Shown here piece by piece: positions 14,146 through 25,700 of a DNA stretch of 64,000 bases. Position 1 is the first letter of the stretch, and every line of letters starts with the position of its first letter. The stretch is from Phoronis australis (Eukaryota > Phoronida > Phoronidae). The stretch is from positions 773,781-837,780 of the forward strand of contig NMRA01000061.1 of the NCBI GenBank assembly GCA_002633005.1, given 5' to 3'. The translations under genes and the position numbers were made by a program. A model generated the notes under the pieces. The model was not told the DNA's origin and ran no database searches. It saw only the letters and a list, made by a program, of their open reading frames with translations.

Positions 14146-14884
14146 GTTTTATCTGATTGGATGATTCGATTACTTAGAAAAGTAATTTTTAAATTGCATT
14201 ATTGACTTTTACCTGTGCCCCGAATTTGAAAAAGATAGCTTTAAAACTATAGGATTATTAACATTTTGAAATATATATATGACATTTGCACCAAATGACC
14301 CCTTCCGGTGCAATATGGGACATGATTATATAACGAATCAAAATTTATGTACTGCCAAAAATCACATGCAGAATTTAAAGAGCATACCTGCACCCATTTT
14401 CGAGTTATTAAGACTCAAATTTGGTCGGAAGAAGAATCAGAAGAAAAATACGAATAAGAATAAGAACGGTGTGACAATAATGAATTCTGCGCGTGCGTAT
14501 TACTGGAATTTTTTGGGGAAGTTACTCAAAGCAACCCGTTTACCAATATGAAAAGGAATTTACTAAAATTGTAGGAGAAACTACATGTAAATATTTTGAT
14601 GACCTTTCCACTAATTGACCTCTTCCGGTGCATTATGAACCTGGATCAGGGAATAGTTGTAAACTCGATTTAAAGCTGGTTAATGCTAAGAATCGCAAGT
14701 GTTTTATTTTAAGCACTTCAGAATACAAGATGAATGAATAGGTCAAACTTTCAAACGAAAAATGCACCTAATGACCCCATGGGTGCACCAAATGACCTGA
14801 AAATTTAGAATTCAAACTCAATCGCATTTAATAAACAGATGTGTAATTTTGAAGTCTAGCCCAAAATTTTAATTTTGCTCTTAG

Positions 14885-14897
14885 TGACCTTTGACCT
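14885..14897 (-). promoter_or_regulatory. DR1-like nuclear-receptor motif 3
   Basis: Same perfect DR1 word at the homologous place in a later family C unit, unchanged although flanking bases differ. Confidence 0.4.
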
Positions 14898-15318
14898 ATT
14901 TTCTAATTAGTTAGGCCTATTGCGTAGTTAAAATGGGTTGTTCAATTGGCATGGTGACTTACACTAGTGTGCTGAAATTGAAAAGAATTCCTTGAAAAAC
15001 GTAAGAGATATATTAACATTTTGAACGTTATATGACCTTTGCACTAATTGACCCTATCCGGTGAATTATGAGCGTCTTTAGGAGAGTTATTGCAAAGCCC
15101 ATGAAAATGTGTTTAATGCTGAGAATCACAGTTGTCTAATGGTTGACACATCAGTATACTTGGAGAAGAAAAAGGTCAAATTTTCAGAAGAAAAATGCAC
15201 CTAATGACCCCATGTTTGCACTAAATGACCTGAAACTTTGGATTCCAACTTGATTTACCTGTGCCAATCGGACCTGTGAATTTGAAGTGTCTAGCTAAAA
15301 AATTTAGTTTGCACCTAA

Positions 15319-15331
15319 TGACCTTTGACCT
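15319..15331 (-). promoter_or_regulatory. DR1-like nuclear-receptor motif 4
   Basis: Fourth perfect DR1 word, 434 bp after the third, again inside a family C unit. Confidence 0.4.
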
Positions 15332-15597
15332 GTTTAACCTGATTGGACGACCCGATTAGTTAAAAAAGTATTTTTTTAAATTGCCTTATTGACTTATACC
15401 TGTGTACCGAATTTGAAAAGAATAGCTTTAAAAAAAGAAGGAGTAGCATTTTGCACCAAATGACCTCTTCCGGTGCATAATGGAATATAATTATATAACG
15501 AATCAAAATTGACGTACTTTCAAAAGTCATATGCTGAATTTAAAGACTGTACCTGCACCCAATTTGGAGTTATTAAGCCTCAAAGTTGGTCGGAAGA

Positions 15598-15748
15598 AGA
15601 AAAAGAAGAATAAGAATAAGAATAAAATTGAAGAAAACCCAGGAACAACAGTACTCTGCGCTTACACGCGCAGAGTAATAAGAATAAGAATAAAATTGAA
15701 GAAAACCCAGGAACAATAGTATTCTGCGCTTCTATGCGCAGAGTAATA
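15598..15748. repeat. GAATAA microsatellite and two 69-bp hairpin units
   Basis: An AAGAAGAATAAGAATAAG-type microsatellite leads into two copies of a 69-bp unit (AAAATTGAAGAAAACCCAGG starting at 15623 and 15692). Each ends in a short hairpin of ACTCTGCGC/GCGCAGAGT type. CTCTGCGCGTGC near 13320 and TTCTGCGCGTGC near 14486 are single related words, so the hairpin module seems to belong to family C. Confidence 0.65.
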
Positions 15749-17905
15749 ATGTATTTGTATTTCTAAATAAAATTACCCTAACATGTGACCATAGCATACT
15801 AAATCGAGTGATTGTTTCACAACAGTTTTCTGTCAGCAAACACTGAATTAGCATGCGCTTACATGGCCTTGGTGCCCGGTCAATTACCTTTGCTGCCGGC
15901 ATCAAAAGTCGGTAACGCAGTGGTTTATTCATTCCTGGCTTCTCAAAACATTTGCACTTAAAAGAACTCCAAGGCATTACGAATTGTATCTAATGAAACA
16001 GAATTGTTTCAGTTTCATATAAGCAATGGTTAGGATGAGAATAATTCATTTTGAAACAGAACGCAGAATAATAAACATCTACATGTACTAATAAAAGGGA
16101 ATTCGCTTTGCGCCAATCTTGACTTATTCAAGAGCTCAGGCGACGAAGACTTCACTGGTAGGAACGTAACGTTTCACAGGCTACCTGATTGGCATGTAAA
16201 CCTACACCCATACACCAAAATGAAATGAATTTCTTTAAAATGTAGGAGATTAAACAATTTTAATTTCAAATGACTTTTGACCACAGTGGCCACTTGTGAT
16301 GCATTATGGGACAAAAGGTGACATTTTATCAAACTCAAAAAAAGTACATCCACTGAATTTCTAGACTTCGTCCGGTCTGCCTCACGGTTAGCCAGACAGG
16401 AGCGTAACCGGAACGCAAGCATGAAAGAAATCAGTCACGGTCTTCTTACGTCTACTCTGCCGGAAGCGCTCAGGCTTACCTCCGGTTTGGTAAACGCCCT
16501 CCTGACGCTTTCCTCACGCTTTCCTCACGCTTCCCTCGTGCTTTCCTCACGCCTGCGGTAGCTGTAATAACATACCGTGATGCTGCACCGGGCTAATGAA
16601 AAAAAAATCGTATTGTACCCCTGTCACACAGGAGGTGCGGTGCCACTGCGGTGCTACTACGGCACATTACTGCGTTTTCCCGTTGTTCGAATCTATAGCC
16701 CAACAACAGGTTGAGAAGAACACCCCTGTAGCCAATATCTTACACGACTGATTACCTCAATTCTGGCATTCGTGGTTGGAGGATCAGCTCTCTTTTGTTC
16801 TATAATTGCTCTAATCTCCATTAAGATCGCATGTACCTTGACTGGGCTGTGCTGCTATAATAAAACTTAAGTTATAACATTTTGGAAAATAAACCACTAG
16901 CATTCCTGAAATCCTCGTCAAAGGGTGATCACGTTTAATTCTTGAATTGTATAATTGCCCAACTACAACCGAAATTACTACAATCTATTCTTTCTGAATG
17001 TCGCTCTGGGTTGACTGTGTTCAAACGTGGTCTGTAACAAGCCCGGTAGATAATTGGCTAGCCTGTTATCATACTAGACAAAAGACTGCCCATGGCAATT
17101 GATAAAGAAGCTAGATGTTACCACAGGCTCACAACCCTTTACGTGTGGTAAAGTCACTGAACGGAAAACCACCGTCATGATAAACCTCAGTGACACCGCC
17201 ATCATTGCCGTGGTTCTGCAGTGGTTTCGCCATTAATTTGTCTAACGTTATAATGATGTTGTCCAATTTATTACCTCAAACCATGTCCCATCAACGACTT
17301 AACCGTGGTTGGTAAAGACACAGTCGACTTTAGTGGCCTGGGGAAAAGACGAACCAAACTCGACCCTCTTCATGCGTTCAAACATGTTTGCGTGGCTTCG
17401 GACTCGATGGCAGTCACTCCAGCTGGATATGCCGTAAAAATAGCCCGTGCACCTTGACACACGTACTTGTACATGTATATTGTCGCTCCATGGATGCTTG
17501 CACCGCATTCGTGGAACAGAAATTTTCAAAAAGCTCGGGTGACGACATTTAACATCCCAATCCTCTACTGCTAGCGAATGTTAATTACCCAACCCCTAGT
17601 GCGGGTTCATTTGTAGCCACATTCCAATAGTATTTCACGATCACGTAGTCCAGGGGCAATTTTTCACTAAATAAATAATGACAGCAGTCACCTGCCTGAC
17701 TCGTCTAACGGTCGTGATCACTTTTTCCCCTTTATACCAACATTTAGGTAAATGCACTCTAAATTCACGTGCTATACTTTGGCTTATTGTGAAGACATTT
17801 TAATTATTCCGTCGTGCACAGTGCGTCAATTTTGTTTACATGTTTACTTCTAAAACAAATATATATAAGTAAGAAGTTAAGTCCTGGGGTTAGTTTAAGG
17901 AAATG
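15749..17905. other. 2.2 kb without recognisable gene
   Basis: No coding similarity was seen. It contains a degenerate family C unit (about 16260-16320) and a C/T-rich stretch at 16495-16550 with repeated CTTTCCTCACG words related to family G. Confidence 0.45.
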
Positions 17906-17908
17906 ACT

Positions 17909-18350
17909 TAAGAGGCAGTCCATATAAAAACCAGTAGATTTTCAAAAATCAGTCTATACGTCAAAATTTAAAAAAAAAATCATTTTTTGTACTTGGATAG
18001 GTATCCTAACAAAAACCCAAATGCCAAATTCTGTACACTCAATGACCCCTAAATTCGCCGCTGGAGCATGATAACACAAATTGGCACAATTGGTCATATT
18101 AGCCGTCTCAAAAATCGCATGATTTCAGCAACAAAAATGAGTAACATACAAAATAGATCAAAAGCTATATTTTGGTGGCTGAAATAACTAACGTATACTG
18201 TGCACAATTCTGTGCCATTTTTAAAATCTGAGTTTTGTGCTTGACAGGGGAGATAATCCACAGACCACTTTTTGGGGCAAATTTTATTGGCCATTTTTGT
18301 GACCTTCTTACTGCCATAAAACACCTTGTGGCCTTATGTGACACTTTGAA
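17909..18350 (+). repeat. Dispersed repeat family D, copy 1
   Basis: This block is collinear with 51130-51499, starting AAGAGGCAGTCCATATAAAA and running through CAGACCACTTTTT. The two copies are roughly 90-95 percent alike by eye, with small indels. The frames in copy 1 are not kept open in copy 2, so it is judged non-coding. Confidence 0.75.
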
Positions 18351-19034
18351 CATACAGTTAAAGAGTTAGTCTTGATGACTGAGCAATATAAAATCTTGCT
18401 TCAACTTCAGTGAACATTGTCTTGCAATACTGTTTATTTTCATAGTTTGGAAATGACGAGCAGAGTTTACAGACCATTTGAACAATCTTTTAGGCAATAA
18501 GTCTGCTGTAAATAGTTACAGAAACCAAGTCTAAACTCTTTCAAATGAAAACAAGATGTTTTCCGGGTTTATTACGCGGCTAGTATCAAAACTGAACCCG
18601 ATGACCTTTGCCCACTGAGGGAGTCAGTTGAGGTAAAGCTTGAGGATATATAAAAATTTGTGTGTATCCCTCTTGTATTCTTTCATTTCTTTTACATGAT
18701 CAGGTTAATTTAAACACTCTGTAGAACTTTTAAAGGGAAATAAATGCCTTTAAGATTAAACGAGTTAGAATTGATATTTGTAATGACTAGTTTTGAGAGA
18801 AGCAAGTGCATTTGAAAAAGACAAAGTGGCGGGCGATGTCGATGGGCCTTCGTGTTCCTTTAGAGTTTATTCTGCAAAAAATCCGATCACAAAGGCTTTG
18901 TGCTTTAGTGAGTTATGTCAAAGACACCACTGAACATTTGAGATACAGGAAACTACCTCACAAAGCAGGCCTGTGCTAGAGTACGGAGTCGTACTACCCA
19001 GAGTCGGTGAATTTCTGTCTGAACAGGACCAGTC
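18351..19034. other. Stretch without recognisable gene
   Basis: No similarity or convincing frame was recognised. It leads into the decayed zinc-finger gene region at 19.0 kb and could hold its missing 5' part. Confidence 0.4.
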
Positions 19035-20085
19035 ATGGAAAAGTCAGGTAATGCTGGATGTTACCACTCTGCTTCTCTCCTCCTGAACGTAGCAGCCTCG
19101 TCAAATTCTACCGGCATTTCTGTTTCAAGGTATGACTTTAGTGAAAGTCAGAATAGAAACAATCTCTGTGATCGCAAGGTCGCTCCACTCAAACACCATG
19201 CAAAGTACTTTGTAGCCGAAGGTAACAATATCATAAACTTTCTGGATTTGAAAGAAGCATTACCTCTCCAGTGGTCGTATGAAGGGATGTTATGTGTATG
19301 CATGTTAAGTCAATGAAACAAAGTCTTTTCCAAAATACTCAGTTCCTGTTATAAGCACATTCCCAAATTCCCACTATTCCACTCAAGGAATTCGCGTGTG
19401 GAAATCATTCCATGTAGGTGACGGTAAGTTCTTATAAATACTTAGAAAATGGGAAACCTAATTTTCTAAAATACACTAACATCTCTAGACACGGTGGATT
19501 TTCAGCACCAAGAGTTAAGGTTGGCATTGTATCTAGTGAAGAGCCTCAACAAAAGTTCCCTTGTACCCATGTTACTCGATGTTTTTTGCTACACACGCAG
19601 AACTAGGTCAGCATTTGGATGTGGGTAACCACACTGAACATTTACAGAGGGAAACCACGTATGACCACATCGAACGACAGTGGTCAGAAATGCTTTCAGA
19701 TGCAAGAACCGGAGCGTCATTTGAGGCAGCCTCAGAGTACTATTTGAATGAGAGGAATGATGAGGCAATAGGTTAGGCATTGAAAAAAAGGTAAAAGGTC
19801 AACAAGATTTTCATCAAAGGTTAAGAACTTTCTGACGAAGATATTTGATGAAGAAGGGGATAAGTCAGGTAAAAACGTTCACCCTCGGAAGTTCCAAAGT
19901 GGAGAAAACCTTACGAGAACCCACAAGGAAAATGTTTACCTGTGATGTTAAATGAATCGCAGATTGGTGGATTTTTTAGAGGTTGTCTGCAGAAATGTTT
20001 ATGACGATGCTATTTCTGCTGAAGATGCTATTATGCCGTCAGATTTACTAAATGAAGTGGTAAATGAGCTCAACGTTTAGCCTAG
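19035..20085 (+). pseudogene. Decayed C2H2-finger gene of a multi-copy invertebrate family
   Basis: Plus-strand frames at 19035-19316, 19418-19606, 19561-19776 and onward to about 20080 look like pieces of one protein broken by frameshifts and stops. Around 19550-19640 the pieces give a single C2H2-type finger (C and C of PCTHVTRC, then H and H in QHLDVGNH). About 40 residues later comes an ARTGASFEAASEYYL-type segment, then several out-of-frame pieces rich in K/R. From memory this resembles large multi-copy families of uncharacterised coral, hemichordate and mollusc proteins with one such finger followed by a conserved C-terminal block; no database was consulted. No catalytic domain is visible. 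Stops at 19777 and beyond and at least two frame changes make it non-functional. Confidence 0.5.
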
Positions 20086-22895
20086 TTTTGTAGCATACCA
20101 GTCAAAGATGTGTGATAAATGAAGTCGTGACAGTTACTTCTGTTTACTTTATGTCTGTCATGAATGAGGCATTAATAAAATTGTCTCTCGTGAATTATTT
20201 TCTATTGACTGTGAATGTTTACCTTTTTATACTATTGATGATCACACTGGCAGAAATATTCAGCGTTAGTGTGCCCCGTGTGTGGGGGGCACCGGATTTC
20301 TGGCAACTAAAATTTGTAGCAACCAGCAGGGACATCACAATATGAACCCAAAGTTACACTGACTATTGGCAAGTTGAAGATTTTTTTTGCACTGAACGTG
20401 AGGGGTCATATTGGGTGATTTCCTTAACCTGTGGCACGAACAAGGCAGATAGAAACAAGGCAGGGGTGAGCTCAGCAACACTAGAGCCTCTCTAAAAGTT
20501 ATCCAAACCCACGTGTTCTCATTTAAAATGCAGAGCAATATCTCGCAAAGTCTTGAGTTATAGCAAGGTCCTCGTGTTACTGCTATTCTAGATGCGTCTT
20601 CAGTCTCCACGTAAACAAAAGCAGCGCCATCTATCATTTAGAAGCACGCACGCCAGTTGATTTACGTACATATTTTTGTAATAATCAATAATCATCAATG
20701 CCGTTTTCAGATAATGGTAATTAATAATGCTGTCTGCCTTTTCTCCAAAATACAAGGTTTTTATGTCGTGTTTCACAAGCTAATTACATGTTCCAAGAGC
20801 CCCCTATTGGCAGCAGCAGCAACTGGGAACATTCAAGGACGAAGTGCAGTTCGTGTAATGCTTCGTACGCAAAAACTACATCAGAGGCAAGATTTTTTAT
20901 TTTAGATTATGAACAGGTTAGGAATGACTGAACATATTATAATACAGTCAATTTTAGGAAAGGTGCGTTATGCTACAGAGGGCCAAATTTGGCCAAGAAT
21001 GGCTTCAGTGAAAACCAGAAAAATAGCCGTTTTTGCCTCACAAATTCCAAACGTACAAATTTAAAAATGGATTTTGAAAGTTATGCCATTGAATTATTCA
21101 GCCATTGCCCTTTAAATTGGTATTGTTCATTTGTTTTGAACTTACCACACATGCTAGTAAAATGCATTCAAACATGCCTACTTCGACGCCCAATTTTGTG
21201 GAGGTACAGGTCAAAAAAGAAAACTAATGAATGAAAATTCTTAAAAAGTGAGGTTTTTCTTCATCTCAGCAAACCAAACTCGTGATCAGTTTAAAAAAAT
21301 CGGAGATTTTGGGTATAGACTCTACCTGTTGGTTTTTATATGGAGTCACTCTTAATATTTGAGAAAGTAATTCGACATTTCCCTCCAGGTAAGGCTTTTC
21401 AAATAATAGTTGAACCTCAAATGAGGAAAATTCTATGAGAATATACACAGGTTTCTGTCTGTTAGTCATATTTATGACACGGACCCCACAGAATGCATTC
21501 GCCAACAACAATAATTTGTGGAACGGGAGTCTGGTGGGATGCCACACTACTGGTTGCATGTCGCTGATACGACTTCGCCCTCTCTTTCTTTACATTGAGA
21601 ACTAATGACTTCAAGATGTTGATGTGTCTGCTATTAAAGTCCATAAATGAAAACTTGATCGAGCTGGCCAATCGCAGGTTTAATTGTTAATTGATGGTAT
21701 ATGTTATGTTACTGCAGGTCACATGATTGGATAGTGAAATCTCATGAAATCATCACTGTCATTCCCTGAAGTTCATAGTGTTCTATTCTGGGTGGTAAAT
21801 CCCCTGGGTGAATTACGGTTGGAAATATCTCCTGTTGAAAATCTGACCGAGAGAAAAAATTGCACACAATTTGCGCCTTGGTTTATGCATTTCATGGCAA
21901 CTTAGCCATGTGATAAATATCAAGCAAGATGGAAAAGCAATTTCACCTACAATATCTTTACATTAATACGCGAAATGTTAAGAGTTCTGATAGTTTAGTA
22001 ATGTCTATGAAATATGTAATAATTTTGGTGCATTCTGTAGCGAGTGCTAAGAGTTCGATATATTCGTAGAAAAATCTTATAAGTAAGGTTTAATACATAG
22101 CTTATATTAAACCCAAAACTAATTATGATATGTTACTAATATGGGCGACAGAATATGCACTTTAATTACAGCATTATAAAGGAAATTGAAACGCTGGTGG
22201 GCGACATAAAGGCCGAGTATACAAAGGATTGATCCGTTTGAAACAATGGATGCACTGGCTAACACAGATTTGATTTGGAATTATAGCGGGAAAGGCCTAC
22301 AACTGAATATCCAAATCATAACAATTAATATATCTAAAGTGTCCTATGATGTGGTACCTTAATTATTGAACTATCTCTAAAACAAGTGCATATCAATTAT
22401 CATATCAATCAAAAGTAAAATGAAACTAAATAATGTATTCCTATTCCAAAAATCTCGTGAAAGCCGAAATATACAGACTTGAACACAGAAATGAGGCAAA
22501 ACGGCTGGCTATGCCTGGGACATTACAGGATGATGTAATTGCCTACACAAAAAGAACCATGTGTGCAAAATAGACGTGATTTGATTTTCACTTTTGAAGT
22601 TGTATTTTTCTGGCAGTTGATGTATACTGAAAGTTTTTGGTATCGATTCTTTTGCGGGGGCAAATACGCGGTTACCAGTTCAGTGTAAACGGCAATCTTG
22701 TATTTACACATAGAAAGTCCAAGCTCTGTCATATACTCGGAGTATAATGTCATTTGAAGGTATCCTTCGGAGGTTAAATAAACATGATTCTCAAGTCTTA
22801 GGCACCTGTATACTTTGGCACCGATGTCTCTTTGGTACACAGTTCGTGAAACGATTAAACTATAAACTAGTATGCACAAAATTGAGAAATAGTAC
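20086..22895. other. 2.8 kb without recognisable gene
   Basis: Only short frames without family resemblance. The segment 22340-22430 is an inverted relative of 8160-8290. The minus-strand frame at 22523-22897 (124 codons) has no recognisable domain and no splice or start context that supports it. Confidence 0.45.
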
Positions 22896-22899
22896 AAAG

Positions 22900-23625
22900 T
22901 TTACCATTTATATCTAATGTAACGAGATTAAATGTCAAATAATGAATCCACTAATGCACAATGTTTCATGCAATTCATGACATATTCATAATACATTTCT
23001 GGTAATTACGTTGATTTTATAGCATTACTCACTTGCCACTTTTTGATGCCTTACCTTTCAGTTAAGTCATTGGCCCATTCGGCGTATCAAAACATATTTT
23101 AATCCCAAACTACATTGCGTAATGGCCATATATAATACGTTGCACTGAGATAGGTAACCAGTAACCAGTAACACATATATTGCAAACGCAGTAGGGAATT
23201 TCTTGGCAGTTTTTTCAAAGTTCTTGCAGTTGTTTACCAGGTGATTCAGGCACTGAGAAATGTTTCTTGAAATGCATTAGCGTATTTTGTTTTTGATGCG
23301 CTAAACGAGTGAGAATAGCAATTATGATTCTCCCGATTGTAGAGAAGGCAGGGAAACTTCCGCTTGGCTCAAGCCTGACTCACGCCAGGCTCACGGTCCT
23401 CACGCGCTTTTTTCACGAATAACTCACGCTAATTTCTGGTGACACTCACAATTAGGCTCACGCCAGTTACCACGGTCGATCCGCGCCTCACTCTCAAGGT
23501 TGTCTCCAGTTACGGTGACACCTAGCCAGACCGGAGGTACATCGGAAGAAATCTAATAATTCAGTGGCGGTACTGTAGCTCAAACCTACTTGGAATGTTT
23601 CGAAGTAGAAACTTGAGTCGATTAA
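22900..23625 (+). repeat. Dispersed repeat family G, copy 2
   Basis: Diverged relative of 11190-11870: an AT-rich half containing AATGAATCCAC and a TTTCAGTTAAG block, then a CTCACGC-rich block (23360-23470), then CAGTGGCGGTACTGTA at 23561-23576. The two copies share order and orientation. Function is unknown, and a miniature DNA transposon is possible. Confidence 0.5.
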
Positions 23626-23731
23626 GAGTAAATGGTTAGCAAAAATGAAAGTCATATGAACAATAAGATAAAAACCGATACCAACAATACTAGGCACAGT
23701 GATAATAATTCAAGTACTCTAACATACCTAC

Positions 23732-24013
23732 CTACATGGCTGGCATACATAACGTACATCGTCAGAGAACCACCACACTTTTCAGTCGGATTTCCGGGAC
23801 AGTTTATGTCACATTCTCTTAAATCCGCTGGTTTCAGATCGAAAAAATGATTGGAGCACAAGCATTCTCTACCACTCCGCACTGCAGCTAATTTTGCGTG
23901 GGAACAGCTCTCTTTACAGAAATTTTTGGTGTTCAAACCTCCTATGTAGACCAGATCCCAAAATTCACTTCCTTCTTCACCTTTCCAACACAAGTTAACT
24001 ATTCCTTGGAACT
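23732..24013 (-). CDS. WSC-domain exon of an extracellular or membrane protein
   Basis: The minus-strand exon encodes one WSC-type cysteine-rich carbohydrate-binding domain. The ordered cysteines include FCKESC, the GRECLCSNHF segment, ECDINCPGN and EKCGG followed by LTMYVMY, which matches the family's C-terminal half very well. The acceptor TTTAATTTCCAG|AG is at 24014 and a donor GTAGGT follows at 23731. With these the exon is 282 bp (94 codons) and phase 1-1, usual for shuffled extracellular modules. A stronger-looking donor AG|GTATGT lies 4 bases further on, so the exact end is uncertain. If neither donor is used, the frame runs on through a hydrophobic stretch (LLSLCLVLLVSVFILLF) to a stop at 23652, giving a possible membrane anchor. 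The FN3 exon at 59.1 kb, same strand and phase, may be upstream in the same gene. Confidence 0.8.
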
Positions 24014-24111
24014 CTGGAAATTAAAGTCAACAGCTTATTAATTAAAATGAATTATTCTTACCAAAATGACCTAGGCAAGAAATTGCATTTCGGGCCTCAA
24101 AACTAAAGCCT

Positions 24112-24305
24112 CCCATATTAACATAGGAAGCTTCGCCTAATGGCAGCCGGAGAGCGCAGCTTATCTTAATTATTATAGGTTGACCCCGCCACAAGGCGAC
24201 AGAGGAGCGAGGCTTCTATATTACTATAGAGGGCCCCGCTTTTTGAACGCCTTTCAGCGAAGCGTACTATTATAATGTAGAGGGCCTCGCCGAAAAGCGG
24301 CAGGA
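24112..24305. repeat. Three degenerate ~65-bp tandem units with GC hairpins
   Basis: The core ATTATA(G/A)(A/G)GG…CCCCGC…GGCG…GAGCGA recurs three times. Each unit pairs a CCCCGCC or CCTCGCC arm with a GGCG or AAGCGG arm. It sits about 100 bp beyond the WSC exon acceptor, in the presumed upstream intron. No coding role is seen. Confidence 0.55.
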
Positions 24306-24309
24306 GTGC

Positions 24310-25235
24310 GATACATCACATGAAAAATTCACATTATTTCCTTTTCCCGTTGTGGCACCCCAGCACTATTAAAAATGATGAATATGCTTCAGAGCACCCA
24401 TTTTGCAAACAACTTCCGGTTAAGCAGCACTCGATAACATCATTCTACAAAAAATATCACAGGAAGTATTTCGAAGCATTTGGGTACTGCAAATGGCATG
24501 CTTCTTGCGATGTCTATTTGTATCATAAAAATGGCCACCGGATTGGGCAAAATATGTGAAATCCATCCAAAAACAGAAACAGATCATCGTTGCTTTAATA
24601 GAAAGTATTTACCAATTTTCATAAAAATATGTCAAAAAACTTTAGATAAACAAAGAAAGAGCAGAAAAAAAAATGTAAAATGGCCCCTAGTGGGCAATGC
24701 GCCTGAAAATTGTCAATGTTTATTCTCAACTTGATAAGAATGTACTTACTGAATTTCATTAAGTTCCTGCAGTAAGTTTAGGATATAATTAGTGGCGTAA
24801 AAAGCTGCCTCTAGAAGGCACCACGGTAGTGAAAGTCGTCATCGTCAGCCGTACTCTCCATACTGATAACAGATACATACCAATTTTCACAAACATCCAA
24901 AGAAGAGTTTGGTTAATAGAGGAGCGGATGCCAAAAAACCGATAGGAAAAACCATAAATGGCCACTCGGTGGCGCAAAATCCCTCAAATTCTTCCGAAAA
25001 CAGGAATATAGCGTCATGTCACCAATAAACTTCCACTAGGAGGTGCCACAGTAGCCAGAGTAATCAGAAAATCATCGTCAGACTTTCTCTACATAGTAAG
25101 TCCATACATGCCAATTTTCACAACCATCTTTAAGAGCGGTTTGCTTGATGGAGGGGTGGACGCCAAAAACAGACTCGAAAACAGTAAAAATTATCATTCG
25201 GTGGCGCAAAATATCTTGAATGGGCTACCACTTCT
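24310..25235 (+). repeat. Dispersed tandem repeat family E, diverged array
   Basis: It is related to the better preserved array at 49.2-50.17 kb, with shared phrases ATACATGCCAATTTTCACAA, GAGCGGTTTG and GTGGACGC…AAAAACAGACTCGAAAAC. It carries CTCF-core-like words at 24684 (CCCCTAGTGGGCAA), 24808 (CCTCTAGAAGGCAC), 24962 (CCACTCGGTGGCGC) and 25033 (CCACTAGGAGGTGC), all on the plus strand and mostly mutated from the consensus. It lies between the WSC exon and the family A element. Confidence 0.65.
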
Positions 25236-25469
25236 GTGTGTCATTTACTTAATATTGCTGTGACTAAGAATGACTTCACTGTAGCCATAATGTAGAGGAT
25301 ACATGTAGATGTTTGCCAACAAGCCTCAACTCTGTGCCGTTCAGAGGCTATTGTCTGCTGCGTGTATTTGTCATTACGCGGCAACGGTGCATGTTTTAAC
25401 ATTTTTAAGATGGATCCACATTCATAGCTTAATTGTGTTTAACATATATTTTTAGCAAACTTGGGTACA

Positions 25470-25700
25470 TACAGCACACATCACGAATTTTTGGCCGCCC
25501 GGTCGGAAATTGGTCGACGACTAGCCGTCGACCGGTCGGCTAATTTGCCGACCGGTCGGCTAAAAATTAGCCGACCGGCAGCCGCCCGCAGTGCCGACTC
25601 ATAAGGCGACTCCCCAGCCGACCCTTCAGCCGACCCTTCAGCCGACCGGACATCAGCCGACCAGCTGGTCGGCTGCTATTTTTAGGCTAGAGTAGCAGTT
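25470..25700. repeat. Type-A composite terminal repeat of copy 1
   Basis: Left terminus of copy 1. The outer 40 or so bases are shared with type B termini. It then carries type-A-specific AAGGCGACTCCCCAGCCGACC and CAGCCGACCAGCTGGTCGGC blocks (inverted relative to 6085-6305 and 37205-37433). Confidence 0.8.

Larger units (their letters stand above)
13431..15590. repeat. Tandem array of diverged ~420-bp units (family C)
   Basis: The phrase (A/T)TGACCCC…TCCGGTGCATTAT recurs near 13443, 13863, 14297, 14617, 15049 and 15460. Within the units CACCTAATGACCCCATG, TTGCACTAAATGACC and TGACCTTTGACCT recur in the same order. Spacing alternates between about 320 and 430 bp, so units are partly deleted. 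A degenerate unit may lie at 16260-16320. No coding frame is conserved across units. Four perfect DR1-like motifs are carried by the array and are listed separately. Confidence 0.75.

Noticed and set aside
22523-22897. 124-codon minus-strand frame
   Set aside because: Long but without any recognisable motif, start context or repeat conservation.
24684-25046. CTCF-like words in the 24.7 kb array as individual features
   Set aside because: Most carry changes at core positions; described within the repeat entry instead.
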